A DNA stretch of 64,000 nucleotides, taken from Eumeta japonica. Taxonomy: Eukaryota; Arthropoda; Insecta; Lepidoptera; Psychidae. The translations under genes and the position numbers were made by a program. Positions 36,300 through 48,500 of this stretch are shown piece by piece. The notes beneath the pieces were generated by a model. That model saw only the letters and a list, made by a program, of their open reading frames with translations, was not told the DNA's origin and made no database searches. How positions within the stretch are numbered: the first letter of the stretch is position 1; each line of letters begins with the position of its first letter. The stretch covers positions 90,001-154,000 of the forward strand of contig BGZK01000731.1 in the NCBI GenBank assembly GCA_005406025.1. Direction: 5' to 3'.

Positions 36300-36700
36300 T
36301 CAAGCTCTTGTGCTAGAGCTTGGCTTGGCATTGTCCATTTACCATGCTACGACCGAGTTGACGACAGCACGGTAAATGCACCGGCTCGACCCGGCGCCAC
36401 ACCACACAACCATAAAATACAGGCTCGAAGTAACATTTTCCACTGTGGATTTCGTCCAGTGAATGAGAGTTCCGGTGGCCCACCCCTCTTCTATAAAGCC
36501 CACAATCTTCCTTCGACGGCCCTCTCCGACCCTTTCCATCGACCCGTTTTTCCCTCCATCGCATATTGTATTTCTACCCGACATGCCGGCAACGTATTAG
36601 CTACTCCTCCGGAGTCGCAGTGTTCATGGGCGGCGGCGACCACTTACACTTTGGTAGCTCACATGCTCCTTTGCGTCTCAATAAAGCTATAAAAAAGTGC
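36300..36700 (+). mobile_element. Non-LTR retrotransposon or SINE 3' tail (copy 1)
   Basis: The right half carries the tail ATGCCGGCAACGTATTAGCT, then ATGGGCGGCGGCGACCACTT, then CATGCTCCTTTGCGTCTC and a short A-run after TATAA. I recognise this as a tail shared by lepidopteran LINE and SINE families. In frame it gives CRQRISYSSGVAVFMGGGD, like the C-terminus (GRQR..SSGVA.VHGRR) of Jockey/CR1-type ORF2 proteins and of the copy at 56.5-56.9 kb. The left half (36300-36560) is GC-rich and does not match LINE protein by eye, so this may be a SINE that borrowed the LINE tail. The overlapping frames on both strands are artefacts. Confidence 0.6.
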
Positions 36701-38082
36701 CACTTTTCTAATGTACACAATTTATTAACACACAGTATACAGGACATAATAGTTCCAATTTATTATAAATAATTATGTACGATGTTAACACTTTCATATA
36801 TGTTACATGAAATAAACTCATTATTACAATTTTATTTATTAGTCCAAGGCCTGTGATTAAACTAGTTTTGATAAGGGCAATCGTTAATGTCATTAATTGA
36901 ATCTACATCATTAGTAAAATTTGTTAACAAAGTTTATCGCTCACATTTTTGAGCTTAAAACTATCAGCCTTTTATTTAAAATTATTGGAGGTATAAAAAG
37001 GAACTAGTTTTTATTTGCAAATATTGCGTCAAAAATATTTTTTAGAACAAAGCAACAAGATTATAAAAATTAATCAGCCTGTGAAATTAAAAAATATGTT
37101 TTATAACTAACTTTTGTTTCTGTAGTCAGCAAGAATAATAATAAAATCATTCATCGTGTATATGTATATACTATTTTTAATTATGGACATTGTTTCTGTG
37201 CTTCGTTCATACTTAATTTAAGCACCTGTAATTCATTAATAAACGAGTATATTGAAATAGCAAATAATTATTTTCTATTTTTATTATCACAGTACATATT
37301 TAAAATCCAAATTTACGACTTGAACACGCTCGCGTGTCCAGCCTACCCCTTGAAACATCTAGCAGTTTTTATGGTATTATATTTTTTGTTTTTTTTTTTC
37401 CATTTTAATTTAATTTACGTTATAATTTTGTATAAAATAATCACGACCGATTGTTAAAAGTGCGTGGGGCCGAAGTCCCGCCTCGTCTCATACGCGAAGG
37501 CCGAAGAGGCGGACGCACTCCCAATATGCAGGGATAACGCTGAATATCGCATCCACTATTTACACGGACTGTTGAGGAAGAAAATACCCAAGTCACGAAA
37601 TTACATACACAAATATATGGGGTAGTAATCAGCTTATAAAAAAAATCCATGAGATTTTCTGTAAAACTCGCATGTTGTTACTGTTAGTGCAATTTTATAT
37701 AATGTATAAATAACTTAAGTCAATATATAAATAACTTAAGAGAAATGCTTAAACATTTTTACAAAACGCAACGCATTGTACAATAAAATATATATGACGA
37801 AATTCCATAAATAACGTTTTGGTTTTAGTCAAATTTTAGAATAATACCTAATGAAATATACATTTTTAATTTAAAAATTTTCAAGCATATGCCAGGATCA
37901 AAGTTTTTCTTCGAAATCGTAATTTTCCTCCGAGCCTACTCTTAGTTGGTACCATTTCTGTGACGTTGACCATAGTAAAGACGCGATGCATTCTCAGTAT
38001 GTGTTATTTTTTGAATATAAAAGCAAAAGCGCATGCGCAATTCTTATTCGCGATCACTAACTCTAAGCAGCAATCATAGCAA
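36701..38082. other. AT-rich stretch with a short GC-rich patch
   Basis: No gene. A GC-rich patch at 37460-37530 lies in a 69-codon minus-strand frame that is not protein-like. At 38012-38040 a TATAAAAG word is followed by GCAAAAGCGCATGCGCAA, which could be an old promoter or LTR fragment, but I see no paired copy. Confidence 0.4.
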
Positions 38083-38134
38083 TTCTGGTATGATTTTGTG
38101 ATCCCAGAATCGGTATCACATAATCATACCAGAA
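38083..38134. repeat. 20-bp inverted repeat with a 12-base loop
   Basis: The arms at 38083-38102 (TTCTGGTATGATTTTGTGAT) and 38115-38134 are complementary at 19 of 20 positions around the loop CCCAGAATCGGT. Size and near-perfect pairing exclude a casual match. It could be a foldback relic. A small-RNA hairpin is possible but short. Confidence 0.8.
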
Positions 38135-38898
38135 ATAGAATGAAAACTCGTAATCAACTTTCATAACAACCTTTAACCAAAAGACAACATTCACCGATAG
38201 GCCCATCCATACGTCAAGAGTAACACATTTTGATTTTATAAAGTCTTTGAAAACTGTTGTCGAGTGCACATGATCTTGTTAGCACACATTAATTATAAAT
38301 ATTTAGATTTTTTTTAACTAAGTCAAAGCTTTTAAAGTAACTTCGTGTTTCACAATTTCATAAGAAAGGAGTTTTTTTTTTTAATTTAGCATTATTCTTA
38401 AATCTACAAATATTTTATAGTAATATACATGAAATACAATATATTCTCTCCATATCGTGAAATCAATCCCTTTGTGCTAATTTATACGATGTTTCAAAGA
38501 AGACAATTGGAGTTTCACTACCACACGATATTACTAATAAATCCTAAAAGCATTTAAGCCCTTCTGTTCAGCAAAATATTAATACGCTTTGTAGACATTT
38601 TATCACTAATTAAACAGTATTAACTCCGGCTCTAGGATTATGTGTGATACTTTATGGACCTACGTCGCCTGTGAGACCGTACGTAGCAAATCTTCTTGTA
38701 ATATTGACTGCGGTTAGGCAATTGTTAATTTGGATGTATTTTTGTGCATTAGCTACATTGCGCTGTTCACACGTTGTTTCGTAGGTTTGTTGTCTACTAC
38801 TACTCTCTGGCCCTTTAGAGCGGAAGTAGAGACTGTTGTAATCATTTTACTTCACATAATGTACTAGTTATACTTGTGTATTAAGAAGAAAATTCGAT
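38135..38898. other. AT-rich stretch, nothing recognised
   Basis: No gene or repeat seen. Ordinary intron-like or intergenic sequence. Confidence 0.5.
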
Positions 38899-38934
38899 AA
38901 GATCTACGACGTATAAGTATACATCATAGATCTT
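38899..38934. repeat. 17-bp near-perfect palindrome
   Basis: The arms AAGATCTACGACGTATA (38899-38915) and TATACATCATAGATCTT (38918-38934) pair at 15 of 17 positions around a two-base centre. Another member of the palindrome series in this half of the window. Confidence 0.75.
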
Positions 38935-40503
38935 CGTATTATATCAGGTAAGCAAGTTTGCGATAGGTCTACAGATGACGTTGTTTGTGTTACATTTGTA
39001 TCACCTTAGAACAGGGATACATATATTCGTTCATTTTGTTTTAAATTGAAGTTATTGGATATCAAATACTCGATGCTAGCTCAATATGAGTTACAATATT
39101 AACCACCCTTTTGATTAAACCTGTGACATAGCCCGAGACTGCTAGATTAACGTGATCTGCTAGGCACAAAGAACTGTACAAGAGCCCCAATTTATTTTAA
39201 GATGGAAGTTCATGGAATAAATCTTCTAATACAATCAACGGTCGCCATTTTCTTAATTTCTTACTTTATTAGTAGTTTTTTCTTTAACTCGAGATTTCCA
39301 ACTATTGTATCTAGAAACCTGCAAAAATATATTAATGGCTTAAAGTCACTACATGTGTTCATCACTTATAGTTTTTGGTCAATTGTCTGATTACACTGCT
39401 TTTTATATAAAGGATGACACCAGGAATTTTTCAAACTGATGATTAGTTTGAAACATTCCATCATTGCAATATTCGGGAAAATCAAATGAAACTAGAATAA
39501 ATAATTCTACCGCGTCCTGATGACGTTAGAACGATAAGATGATGTCAGGAACCTGAAGCCTTCTAACTGCTGTGTAGTATCATATATTAATAAACACAGG
39601 CTGATTCTCAAAGTGTAATCTCTTGCAATAGACCGCTAAAATAGCACGGAGGGTTGAATTTTAAGACAACGACCCCACAAGAAATAAATTACAATTATAT
39701 AGTGTAATTTATGTTACAATAAAACATCTTTTAAAAATATTTAAAAAAATAAAACATATGAAGGAATCATATTCTTTAATGATTTAATAATCATATTGCA
39801 GTTAATAAATCGATAACTATCGGTTAATATATTGCGTAAGGAAATATTCCAAGATATTTAAGCGTGTATATGCAGCCATTCAATGTATATCTATAATAAA
39901 ATAAAAAGGGTACATATATGATAAAAATCTACTTGGAATATGATCAATAGTAAAACTGGATAACACACGCTTCGGCATTCAAAATAACACGTAGAAGATG
40001 GCTTTGCTTTTAAAAAATTCTTGGCTAGCATTCCATTTTCAAACACACAATCTCTGAAGTATCCCCCCTCGCCCCGAATCTTTGTTTGGGCGTAACGTCG
40101 ATGTTTGAGGCTTTGCGTCTGCATTTACCCATGTCCATTATAATGACGTTCTTAAAGCATTTAAATGTGTGAAAATGTACAAAAAAACTGCTGATCTTGA
40201 TGACCTTTCTGTAAAAATACTAGATTCAATAATCGACTACACTAATACTACCGACGCTAAGCAAAATTTTTAAAAAGCTTATTTTGAATCAATTATTGTA
40301 GTATTTTTATAATAATAATTCAATTAATTATTAAATTATTTCATTTATTAATTTTTATAAAAATCATACATTTTTGCAGCATTAAACTTAGAGTTTAAAC
40401 TCCAGAGCGGGACCGAATTATCCCTTATTTTTTGCAATAAAATAATCTTGAAAGTTATCATCGGCAATTCAATACAGTTAAAGTCGTAAAAGGGCATATT
40501 TAG
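38935..40503. other. AT-rich stretch, nothing recognised
   Basis: No coding or repeat signal is recognised. Open frames of 60-77 codons near 39202 (+) and 39891 (-) have no domain. Confidence 0.5.
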
Positions 40504-40601
40504 GCTCGACAAAAGTTCGCACCCTATATTGAGATCACGGCTGAACTCGACGGACCTCTTGAAGCGTCATCCCGGAAGTTACATTATCTCAAGTTGGATC
40601 G
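40504..40601 (+). other. Possible short coding exon (98 nt)
   Basis: Between a TAG at 40501-40503, usable as a splice acceptor (CATATTTAG), and a strong donor CG|GTGAGT at 40602, one frame stays open for 32 codons plus two bases. It reads ARQKFAPYIEITAELDGPLE followed by ASSRKLHYLKLD, an acidic and hydrophobic mix unlike the Phe, Lys and Asn-rich junk frames around it. The frame closes right after the donor, as expected for a real exon. Against it, the acceptor has a poor pyrimidine tract and I do not recognise the peptide. It could be an exon of the Beat gene, of a nested gene, or chance. Confidence 0.22.
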
Positions 40602-42835
40602 GTGAGTGTAAGAGACTTAAGGGCTGCCTGGCGTTTCTCTGTGAATGGGATCCACGCTGGTTCCATCGCTGATAACAAATATTGGAACGTAAACGGAAGC
40701 TGTCTACATCTGATCTATGGTATTTGCCGTGAGAGAGCACTTAAAGTTTTAAGTATTGACATTGGACATGCCCCACCCTCGACCTTTAAATCAAATTTTA
40801 AACGGTGTTCTTGTTAAACTGTTTCTTAAGCATCCTTTCTCGACATTCCAGGCATTAATTATAATCATATCCAATAACTTTGACTGGTTTAAATAATGCA
40901 TTAATTCCTTAATCTATATTTATGTTAATATAGATATACGGAATCAATTTCTTGTGGCTGACATTCTCTCTGTCTCTCTCTCTTTCTTCCGAGATACACT
41001 TTCAATTACTCCAAGTGTTTCTATCTCAGTCCTTCCGACATGAGTTGTCCTCTTTATTCTCTATTTCTACCATACGCCTACCTACAACTGCCTCCGATAA
41101 GACTACTAACAATTTAATGTGACTAGTAAGGCGCTCCGTATCTTTTTGTGGCCGCAAACAAGGTGGAGCTGGTGGTCCCGAGAGATCAAAACTTCTATCT
41201 TTATATGTATACTGACCTTGAATTTCCAAGCCCTTAAACCGGAATAAACTCTCATGTAACATTCTAATTCTCGTGGTCCGATTCCGTTTCAGACATTTTA
41301 AATGTAAATTCCAACTTCACGATGTCGCACAAAAAACACGATCCTCGGCCTGATTTTTTAATTCGTTACGTTCTCGCCGCCCCGCACGCCCGCAGCACGA
41401 ATCTGCATGTGGGACGGGAAATTCGTAATACTTTTTCCCATTATTCAAAATGTTCGCCTTTTTTTTTTGAAACGTTTAAATGCTTCCGTTCGTTTACGGT
41501 GCGTTTACGGTTTTTGTTAATTTTTCAAAGCTGTCCCGTGTGACATCGACATTTGTGGGGGTCGAATGTGTGCAAGTAAATATTTTGTGTATATTAGCTA
41601 TGGCGATGGAGACAGATACGAATTGAATTCGTTTACTATCGAACGCATATTTGTCGTTGAATACGCAATAATTATTGATTTTCGGAAATTACTAATCAAT
41701 GCAACCCGCACTTTTCTGAATTCATATGACAGAGAATAATTCGAATTTAATATCACTTTTAAGTATTCAACATTTTTCTTTTTCTCTCTGTTTGTCTCGA
41801 AATCTGAATAATACACCATATTCATTTTTAGGAAAACGAAATTTTCAAACTAAACGCTTTGATAATTTAAATATTGTCAAGACTATACAATATAACCGAG
41901 AATATTTAATAAACCTTATCTACATTTGCCTGATTCGTATCGAATAACCAGAATACTTTTGACGATTAAACTGTTATAATTACGTGAATTACTTTGAGTA
42001 AAATATTAAATACATTATAACATTAACTTAATCACGTAGAATATATCGTTTTAATGTCAGGGAATAAACACTAAGTCAGCTCGCGTTATTTGAGTAGGAA
42101 AATAGGCCGTTTGCTCGGTGGCGGGCTGCAAAGCGATTACCGCACGTACGCCTACAATTAAAGCTTCGGCTTCCTTGCGACGCGATGACAGATTAGACGC
42201 GTGTCAGCTAAACAAATAATTCCGCGTCGTTCTATTTGTTTATTGTTCATGAAATATGACAACATTTAATGTTGTAGTTGTATGGTAACTCTATTTTATG
42301 TAAGGGAAGGTGCATCTAAACGGTTTTCGCTAATTCTATGGTAAAATTGCAAGGTTTATTGTGCACATAGGAAATATGTTCGTTTTATTACATGTCTAAA
42401 AAAAATGTCGATGTTTAAAGGATGTGGACGAGGGTGAGGATGTGGTTGTGGGCAGAAAGTAGAATATGACGAAATTGTAAGCGTTTTGATTTTTAGTTTT
42501 CGGTTATAAAATTCTAAAAGTGATTTTCTTTGTTGTAATTTTACTCCTTAATACGAATTAAAAAGATCGTGGATAGGCACGCTTTGGAAATAAGGTAATA
42601 AAATACCTTATAGGAGAAATAAAAATAGCGATTTTGTGTCAGCAAACCACATACTACCAACAATTAGGTTCAAGTATGATAATTAAACCAATAAAAATAA
42701 TTTAAATTGCGGAAGGAAACTAATCATTAAAAGCATCGAATGGCATGAACGTGTTCACTGATATTAGAGAAAGTTAACGACTAAACAGAACGTAATTCGT
42801 AAACGTAACCCTTTTTAGATGGCGTTAGGTAAACG
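40602..42835. other. Mixed stretch, nothing firm
   Basis: A CT-rich simple tract (TCTCTCTGTCTCTCTCTCTT) lies at 40964-40983. GC-richer patches at 41020-41180 and 41370-41430 hold frames of 70-80 codons without domains. At 42785-42815 the words AACGTAATTCGTAAACGTAA resemble one arm of the MITE pair at 7.3 and 10.8 kb, perhaps a half copy. Confidence 0.35.
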
Positions 42836-43330
42836 TCAGTAGACCGCGCTATACTGTAAGACGTACATTACAGGATCGCCCTGCCACAGTCCATTGGCTG
42901 GAAGTGACAGTCTCAGTTGTATGAGGGCGGGCCCTAAACCGTCGGAGGCTGTAGGCTTGTAGTATCTAATATTTTCGAGTAGGTGGCGTCCTAATCGATC
43001 GCTGTCGCATATTGCTGGCGTTGCGCGCGCCGCCTCCATTGGTACGATCCTCGCTGATTCTGACATCGCCAACTAATATCACATCTAAGTCCTACTGTTT
43101 CGGTATCAGACTTTGATCGTTTCATTACTCAGGCATACCCTTTAACGGTCCCTAAGCCTTTAAACCCTCCACGCTGGTACAGTGTGGGTTGGGATCCGCT
43201 AACGACCGTTGTCATCGACGCAATGACACCATCCGGGACTAGCAGCTTAACATCCTCTTTGAGGCAAGATGCGTGTGGTTAAGTTAAAAACTAATCGATG
43301 ATCTCGCCAACGATCAGGGTCATGCCCATA
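42836..43330 (-). mobile_element. Unclassified repeat-like segment with a SINE/LINE tail signature
   Basis: The left half is GC-rich and open on the minus strand for 78 codons (42836-43072), with no domain I know. The right half contains CCTCCACGCTGGTACAGTGT and GGGTTGGGAT (about 43165-43195). On the minus strand this is the CCAACCCGCACTGG.CCAGCGTGG motif common near the 3' ends of lepidopteran SINE and LINE copies. I take the right half as a decayed minus-strand copy. The left half may be the same element or unrelated. Confidence 0.4.
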
Positions 43331-43660
43331 ATTCGTAATTCGAAAGTCTAACTGACCACCAGTCCACTGTCGCTTCTAATCTAAGATCAGATTGGAAACT
43401 AAACGCAAATGTTGTATTTATTCGTCATTAAATTGATCTCACAAATTGTATATGTCATTGTCTAGATCTCATAAATATGTAAACGTAAATATATAACTAA
43501 TCCTAACCACATAATATTGTTATAGAAATGAATATTTTAACTGTCTTTTTGAAATATTCATTATTGGAAATAATCAAAGTACATTTATTTTGATAAATCA
43601 TCGTCACATTAAATCATTATAATTACGCGCTAAAACTAAACGTTAGCGTTAACTTATGAC
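43331..43660. other. AT-rich spacer, nothing recognised
   Basis: Ordinary sequence between two SINE-like fragments. No gene is seen. Confidence 0.5.
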
Positions 43661-43765
43661 TTGAAACGCTTAGATTTGCCCGTGACCAGGATCAAACCTG
43701 GTACTTTCCAGTTTGAAGACCACTCACCTTCTACGACGTCGCTCGCCTTTATTCTCCGTGGCCGA
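43661..43765 (-). repeat. tRNA-derived SINE head (fragment)
   Basis: On the minus strand a B-box-like GGTTTGATCC lies within the self-complementary ACCAGGTTTGATCCTGGT, with GACGTCGTAGAAGGTGAGTG upstream where an A box would be. This is a familiar arrangement for lepidopteran tRNA-derived SINEs, and the whole does not fold as a tRNA. The 60-codon frame here is an artefact. Confidence 0.45.
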
Positions 43766-44570
43766 CACCGACGCCCCTTATCTCCTAAATATTTCGCCAG
43801 ATATGCGTAAATGCTGGTGGTGTTGTTCTTTGGCAAAAGAACAGAAAAATCTCGCCGTCGCGCATGAAAAACATAGAATACTCCGTTAAAGGAAAAATGT
43901 CATGACTTTGGCTGTGGACGATGAACAGGGAATTTTAATGATAAACATTAGTACGGTGTCTCCATTGATAACGAGCGGATTGTCAGAGTCCATAGAAATC
44001 GTCAATTGTGACGAAATTAAAATAAATTAGCAAATTATCAAATATTAAGCTATTTTATAATTTCATCATTGTTTGGTCATTACTTAATTTTCCCTGTAGT
44101 AGTACTGAGAATTATAACAAATACTAACGAATTAACAGCTTCGGCATCGTCTACACTACCGCCCCCTGCCGCGTGTCTCTTAGCACTATTAATGTAATTC
44201 CAAGCATTCATCGTCTTTAGACTATCAGGTACGTGCATAATTTCATATAGTACTTTCAATGCTATATTTCTCAAAGACTACAGTTTCGATATGAATAGTT
44301 TCTTTCGTAAAGTCAGTCTAAAAAGAAGAAAGTTTTGTTTATATAAAATATACAATGGCATGATCATATCCAGCATTTTATGTAGAAGTGCTTGCATCGT
44401 GTGGCATTTTGAACGTGCATTGTATCTGAGTGGCTATTTAGTTTTTTTTTATATTATGCTAATTTATTTATACATTGCTTTCATGTACTAATAAAAATCC
44501 TGATTAATATCGTATTAAACTAAAAACTAACTAAAGAACTGGCCAATAGCATGTCGGACCATGCTCATTA
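43766..44570. other. AT-rich stretch, nothing recognised
   Basis: No gene or named repeat. Short frames on both strands have no domains. Confidence 0.5.
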
Positions 44571-45317
44571 TAGGGTTCCAAAGCCATTATTACAAAGAAA
44601 TGCACTACAGATGAAAAAAATACGTTGTTACACTTTTTTCACGTTCCCCGTACAGTATAGTTATAGGCACTTTAGTCGCCTATAACTAGAAAAACAAATA
44701 AATATGCCGACTAGCACCATTAAACTAATATAAACTAAAGTACATCAGCAAAAGAGCGTATCTTCGCAGCACTTACGTTCTTTTGTTGAGAAGCGTAGTT
44801 TTTCGGCAATAACTCAAAAACAATAGGTACATCCGAACATATACAAAATAAATTTCGTTGAAAGTTATTCTTAAGCGTTACCTTCGTTATTTTTTTTTTA
44901 ATTTTTGAACATACAATTTAGGAAATAGAGGAAATGTATCTCCTACACAATTTTGCAACTTTCGGAGCGATTATTTCCGAAATTATTCACGTATTCAGAA
45001 AAATTACTTAAAAACCTTAAACTGTTTTTAAAGGAACTATCGGTCGAAATATATACTACACGTCGATTTTTGCCGAAAAATCTTTTTTTTTTCAGATTCT
45101 GTTACGTGTATGAAATGTCCCCTAGAAATATTTATTTTTATTATTTAACCACGAAACTAAGTAGCGGTTTATACAAGACACCTACTTTATAAATTTCATC
45201 AATATACGTCTTGTAGTTTTTGAATATAATGCCTATGACATACGGACGGTCGGAAGAACGAACGGACATGACGACGCTACAAGGGTTTCGTTTTTTCCAT
45301 TTTGACTCGGAACCCTA
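44571..45317 (+). mobile_element. Dispersed lepidopteran element with TAGGGTTCC inverted ends (copy 2)
   Basis: The left end reads TAGGGTTCCAAAGCC (44571) and the right end ATTTTGACTCGGAACCCTAA (to 45318), so TAGGGTTCC and GGAACCCTA are exact inverted termini. Near the right end ACGGACGGTCGGAAGAACGA, ACGGACATGACG and CTACAAGGGTTTCGTTTTTT match the right end of the element at 19251-19812. An 11-bp hairpin with a 9-base loop (TAGTTATAGGC and complement, 44658-44688) lies inside. No protein is encoded; the 79-codon frame within it is AT-driven. Confidence 0.6.
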
Positions 45318-47070
45318 AAAACCAATTCGTAATGCGGTCACACTGCTCTTATACGGATTCTTGTTGGATTATATAAACTGTACATGATTATTGTGATAAA
45401 TAAGACACGGAAAAGGGTGAAGATAATACAGGGTAAAGGAAAATGCGAGGAGAAGACACGTCAATGTTTCCTAGATATTTGGAGCTAAAGGACGGCGCGA
45501 CATAAATGACATCGAGACCGAAAGCGGGAAGGACAATTCAGTTATCACTGGAATCGGGAAGCAGAACGGCGAAGGGCCGCTGGTGAGGTGTTTTCGTACG
45601 CATGCCTGAGATGGCTGTTACTAAATGCCCTTAATGAGAAGCGTCAAAAATGAAAATTATGCATGTTGCGTGTTGACAGAAAGAGATAGGGATCGAAAAG
45701 AGTTGAGTTGACTCGAACAATCCTTTGGAAAGTGCTATCTTTTTTTTAAATTGATCTGGACAATATTAAGATTACAACATTACTTATTTAAAAATGTGGT
45801 TTTTTTCATATTTCTAATATATTTCAAAGGTGAAGCGAAAAAACAATATTATATTTCTGAATAAGTCTGATTCTTGTCATTATTGTCATATTATAGTGTT
45901 TATAATTGAAAGAAATATCACCCGGTAAGAATCCTAATTTTAACCTTCGACCTTTGTAAACAACACCCCTTGTTCTTAGTAATTATTAAAATTTTGTGAA
46001 AAGAAAGCGGTTGAAATAATAATACTGTGCATAACTATTTTTTTTTCGTAAAGTATTATTTAATGTAATTGAACAAAATTGAATAACCATCGTGTCAGAT
46101 TGTGATTTTTGCGTTTCCATAATTTTTTATATACATAATTTTGGAATTGTCATTTTAGTACATTTTCTAGTCATATCCATTAAACCTTTCCTTAAGGTTT
46201 CAAGGTAATTCCTATGGCATTTTATAAATCTATTTAATTCCAAATTTCAAACAGCGAATCGATTTCTGCTAAATGTACCTACACCGCAAGAATACCTTAT
46301 CTGTGGATCAAGATAGGAAACACGATAAGAGCGAAGGCTGTTCGCGCGATGTTATACAGAGTGCGCTGTTTCAACGCTCTTCTACCAGAATTGGGAAACA
46401 ACCTTGGAGAACACTATGCCCGTTTATCGTCCTTCCCGACTTATACCCTTTTCTATACAGGCTTACAAAAAAAAAGTCTAGATCTCATGCATATGCTGAA
46501 AATTCCGTACATTCGGACGGCTGATCTACGGATTCCTTGGGATTGTTTATCAAAGAGAAACGTTTGATATGCTTACACTTTTCTTGGAAGGCTAAAGAAG
46601 AAGATATAACTTTTATTCGGTAATAGGTAGAGCAATTGTTACAGATGCTTTCGAATCTAAATAACACACATCGCAATATTAAAGTATTTTTGTGGACACG
46701 TTATTTTTATGAAACTCACATCGCGTGAAATTGTAGATTTATAAAAAAATATGATATTATTGAAATTTTCTTACAATTTAAAAACTTTACACATTATAGG
46801 ATGTCTAACACTGCAGCCCATTCTAATCTTTCATGTAATTTTATACACCCAATATGAACAAATTTTAAAATAAATCACCTCATGACAAACAACTTCTATT
46901 TTAATATAACTATTACTATAATAAAGACAAAATAATGTCGAAGTTACGTGATAGAGATATTAAAATTATAGAATGTTAAAATAATTGTGAATCTGAAATT
47001 CATGAAAACAAGCGACAAACAACAGAATAATTTATGTAAATAATCAAAGTCATTCCCCAATGAAATTGTT
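45318..47070. other. Mixed stretch, nothing firm
   Basis: The GC-richer patch at 45480-45620 and the open frames at 46273-46567 (+, 72 and 83 codons) gave no recognisable protein. The latter could be a very old retroelement scrap, but I cannot support it. The rest is AT-rich. Confidence 0.4.
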
Positions 47071-47185
47071 CGAGTTCCGACACAAAGCAACGACATCGGT
47101 ACGGCGCTATCGCGAATTGTCTACGCGAGCCGACGGCGAGTGCTCCACTCCTTTGTCTGCCGATAAATCGGTATTTTATAAATAA
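47071..47185. other. Short GC-rich patch
   Basis: It contains GGTACGGCGCTATCGCGAAT and GAGCCGACGGCGAGTGCTCC, with TATAAATAATCCCGTGTCAA just after. The style resembles the GC-rich part of the inverted-repeat element at 13.9-14.3 kb, and it may be a piece of a lepidopteran interspersed repeat. No coding capacity. Confidence 0.3.
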
Positions 47186-48240
47186 TCCCGTGTCAAATTA
47201 AGTTATATAATTTATTGATTTTACTCAGTAATAAACTATGTCTAATTGGATGTTTTAATAATGATGAGTTCGTTCACGGTGTTGAATGTTGTTAATAATC
47301 ACGGATGTAAAATTATTTTTTTTTTACGATATAGGTAAATTAGTTTTTTTCTTTGAAGTCGAAACATCAAAATGAACCCATCTGAATCGGGTTTTTGAAT
47401 ATATATTATTGAAAATGGTTTCATTATTAACAAAATCTATATTCGTCATAGGCGCCGTTAATTTAATTTATGAAAATGGGTGGTCCAATAAAAGCAAACC
47501 AAATCACGCGAGTGTAACACGTCACCGCTTTTAAGACCAAGTGAAAAATCTGTAAATTAAAAATACATTACTTACTGAAAATAATGGAAAAGGAAAAAAT
47601 CAGTTAAAGGAATTCATTTCCAAACAACAATTGAACTCAAAAAAGTCACTATCACTTTGGAAAAAAATGAAAAGTTAAATAAAATAACATTGTGAACTCT
47701 AAAAAAAATTATTGTTAACTAACGTAGAAATTTCAAGCGTTATAATGTTTACATTGGCTGAATTTTTAGAAGTATTGATTAAAATACACTCAGAACGCAA
47801 TAAAATAAAATAAAACCAGCATTTTTTAACGCGGAATGTGTCTTAAATTTTTATTGATTCATTGAACAGAGTACGTGTTTCAGAAAGAAAGTGCGCTTTA
47901 TATAAAAATTATTTTCATACAAAGGGAACAGTCCAAAAATGAAAACGTGTAACTGATAACTAACCAGAATTCGTAAAAGGCCAATAATGGCTTTCTAAGA
48001 ATTTCGTATGTAACTAAATATATATATTATTATATTAGTCACATCGAAATAAGCATTTTTTTTTTATTTATGCATATGACACAGTAACTAAGAGAAAAAC
48101 TATAGAGAAAACTTATTAACAAACGTCGTATGCATGACATGATTCTTAACAATACATACTTGTAAACATATAAACATTTTAGTAGTACATGTGTCAAACA
48201 AACCTTTTTAAATTATGTTTCTTTCATTTGCCTCTCTTGT
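47186..48240. other. AT-rich stretch, nothing recognised
   Basis: No gene or repeat family is seen. It contains several A and T runs. Confidence 0.5.
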
Positions 48241-48500
48241 AAATATACAGACATACAAATAAATGTGTCCGAGTCCGCTCGGATAAGTAATGACGCGTTG
48301 CATTAACCGGGGCGAATATTGACACAGCGGCGGGGGAGACGAGGTGTGTGTGTATACCGAGTAACAATAAACGTGCGTAAAAATAAAATACGTACCGTTA
48401 TGAAATGTATTAATGTAACAATTATGAGAATATTAAAATAAACGGAGATGTAGCTACAAAGTGGGAGGGAAAAAGGTACTAGTTGAGGCACTTTCTAAAC
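48241..48500. promoter_or_regulatory. GC-rich island, candidate conserved non-coding element
   Basis: GC-richer sequence including GTCCGAGTCCGCTCGGATAA, CATTAACCGGGGCGAATATT and GCGGCGGGGGAGACGAGG. No protein-like frame. A regulatory role is inferred only from composition. Confidence 0.25.

Noticed and set aside
36313..36564. Overlapping minus-strand frames of 81 and 83 codons as genes
   Set aside because: They lie inside a retroelement-related repeat whose recognisable tail runs on the + strand.
38012..38045. TATAAAAG plus GCGCATGCGC as an LTR promoter
   Set aside because: No second LTR, primer-binding site or retroviral-type protein is visible nearby.
43661..43765. A tRNA gene
   Set aside because: Only the T-arm/B-box part is well formed; there is no full cloverleaf.
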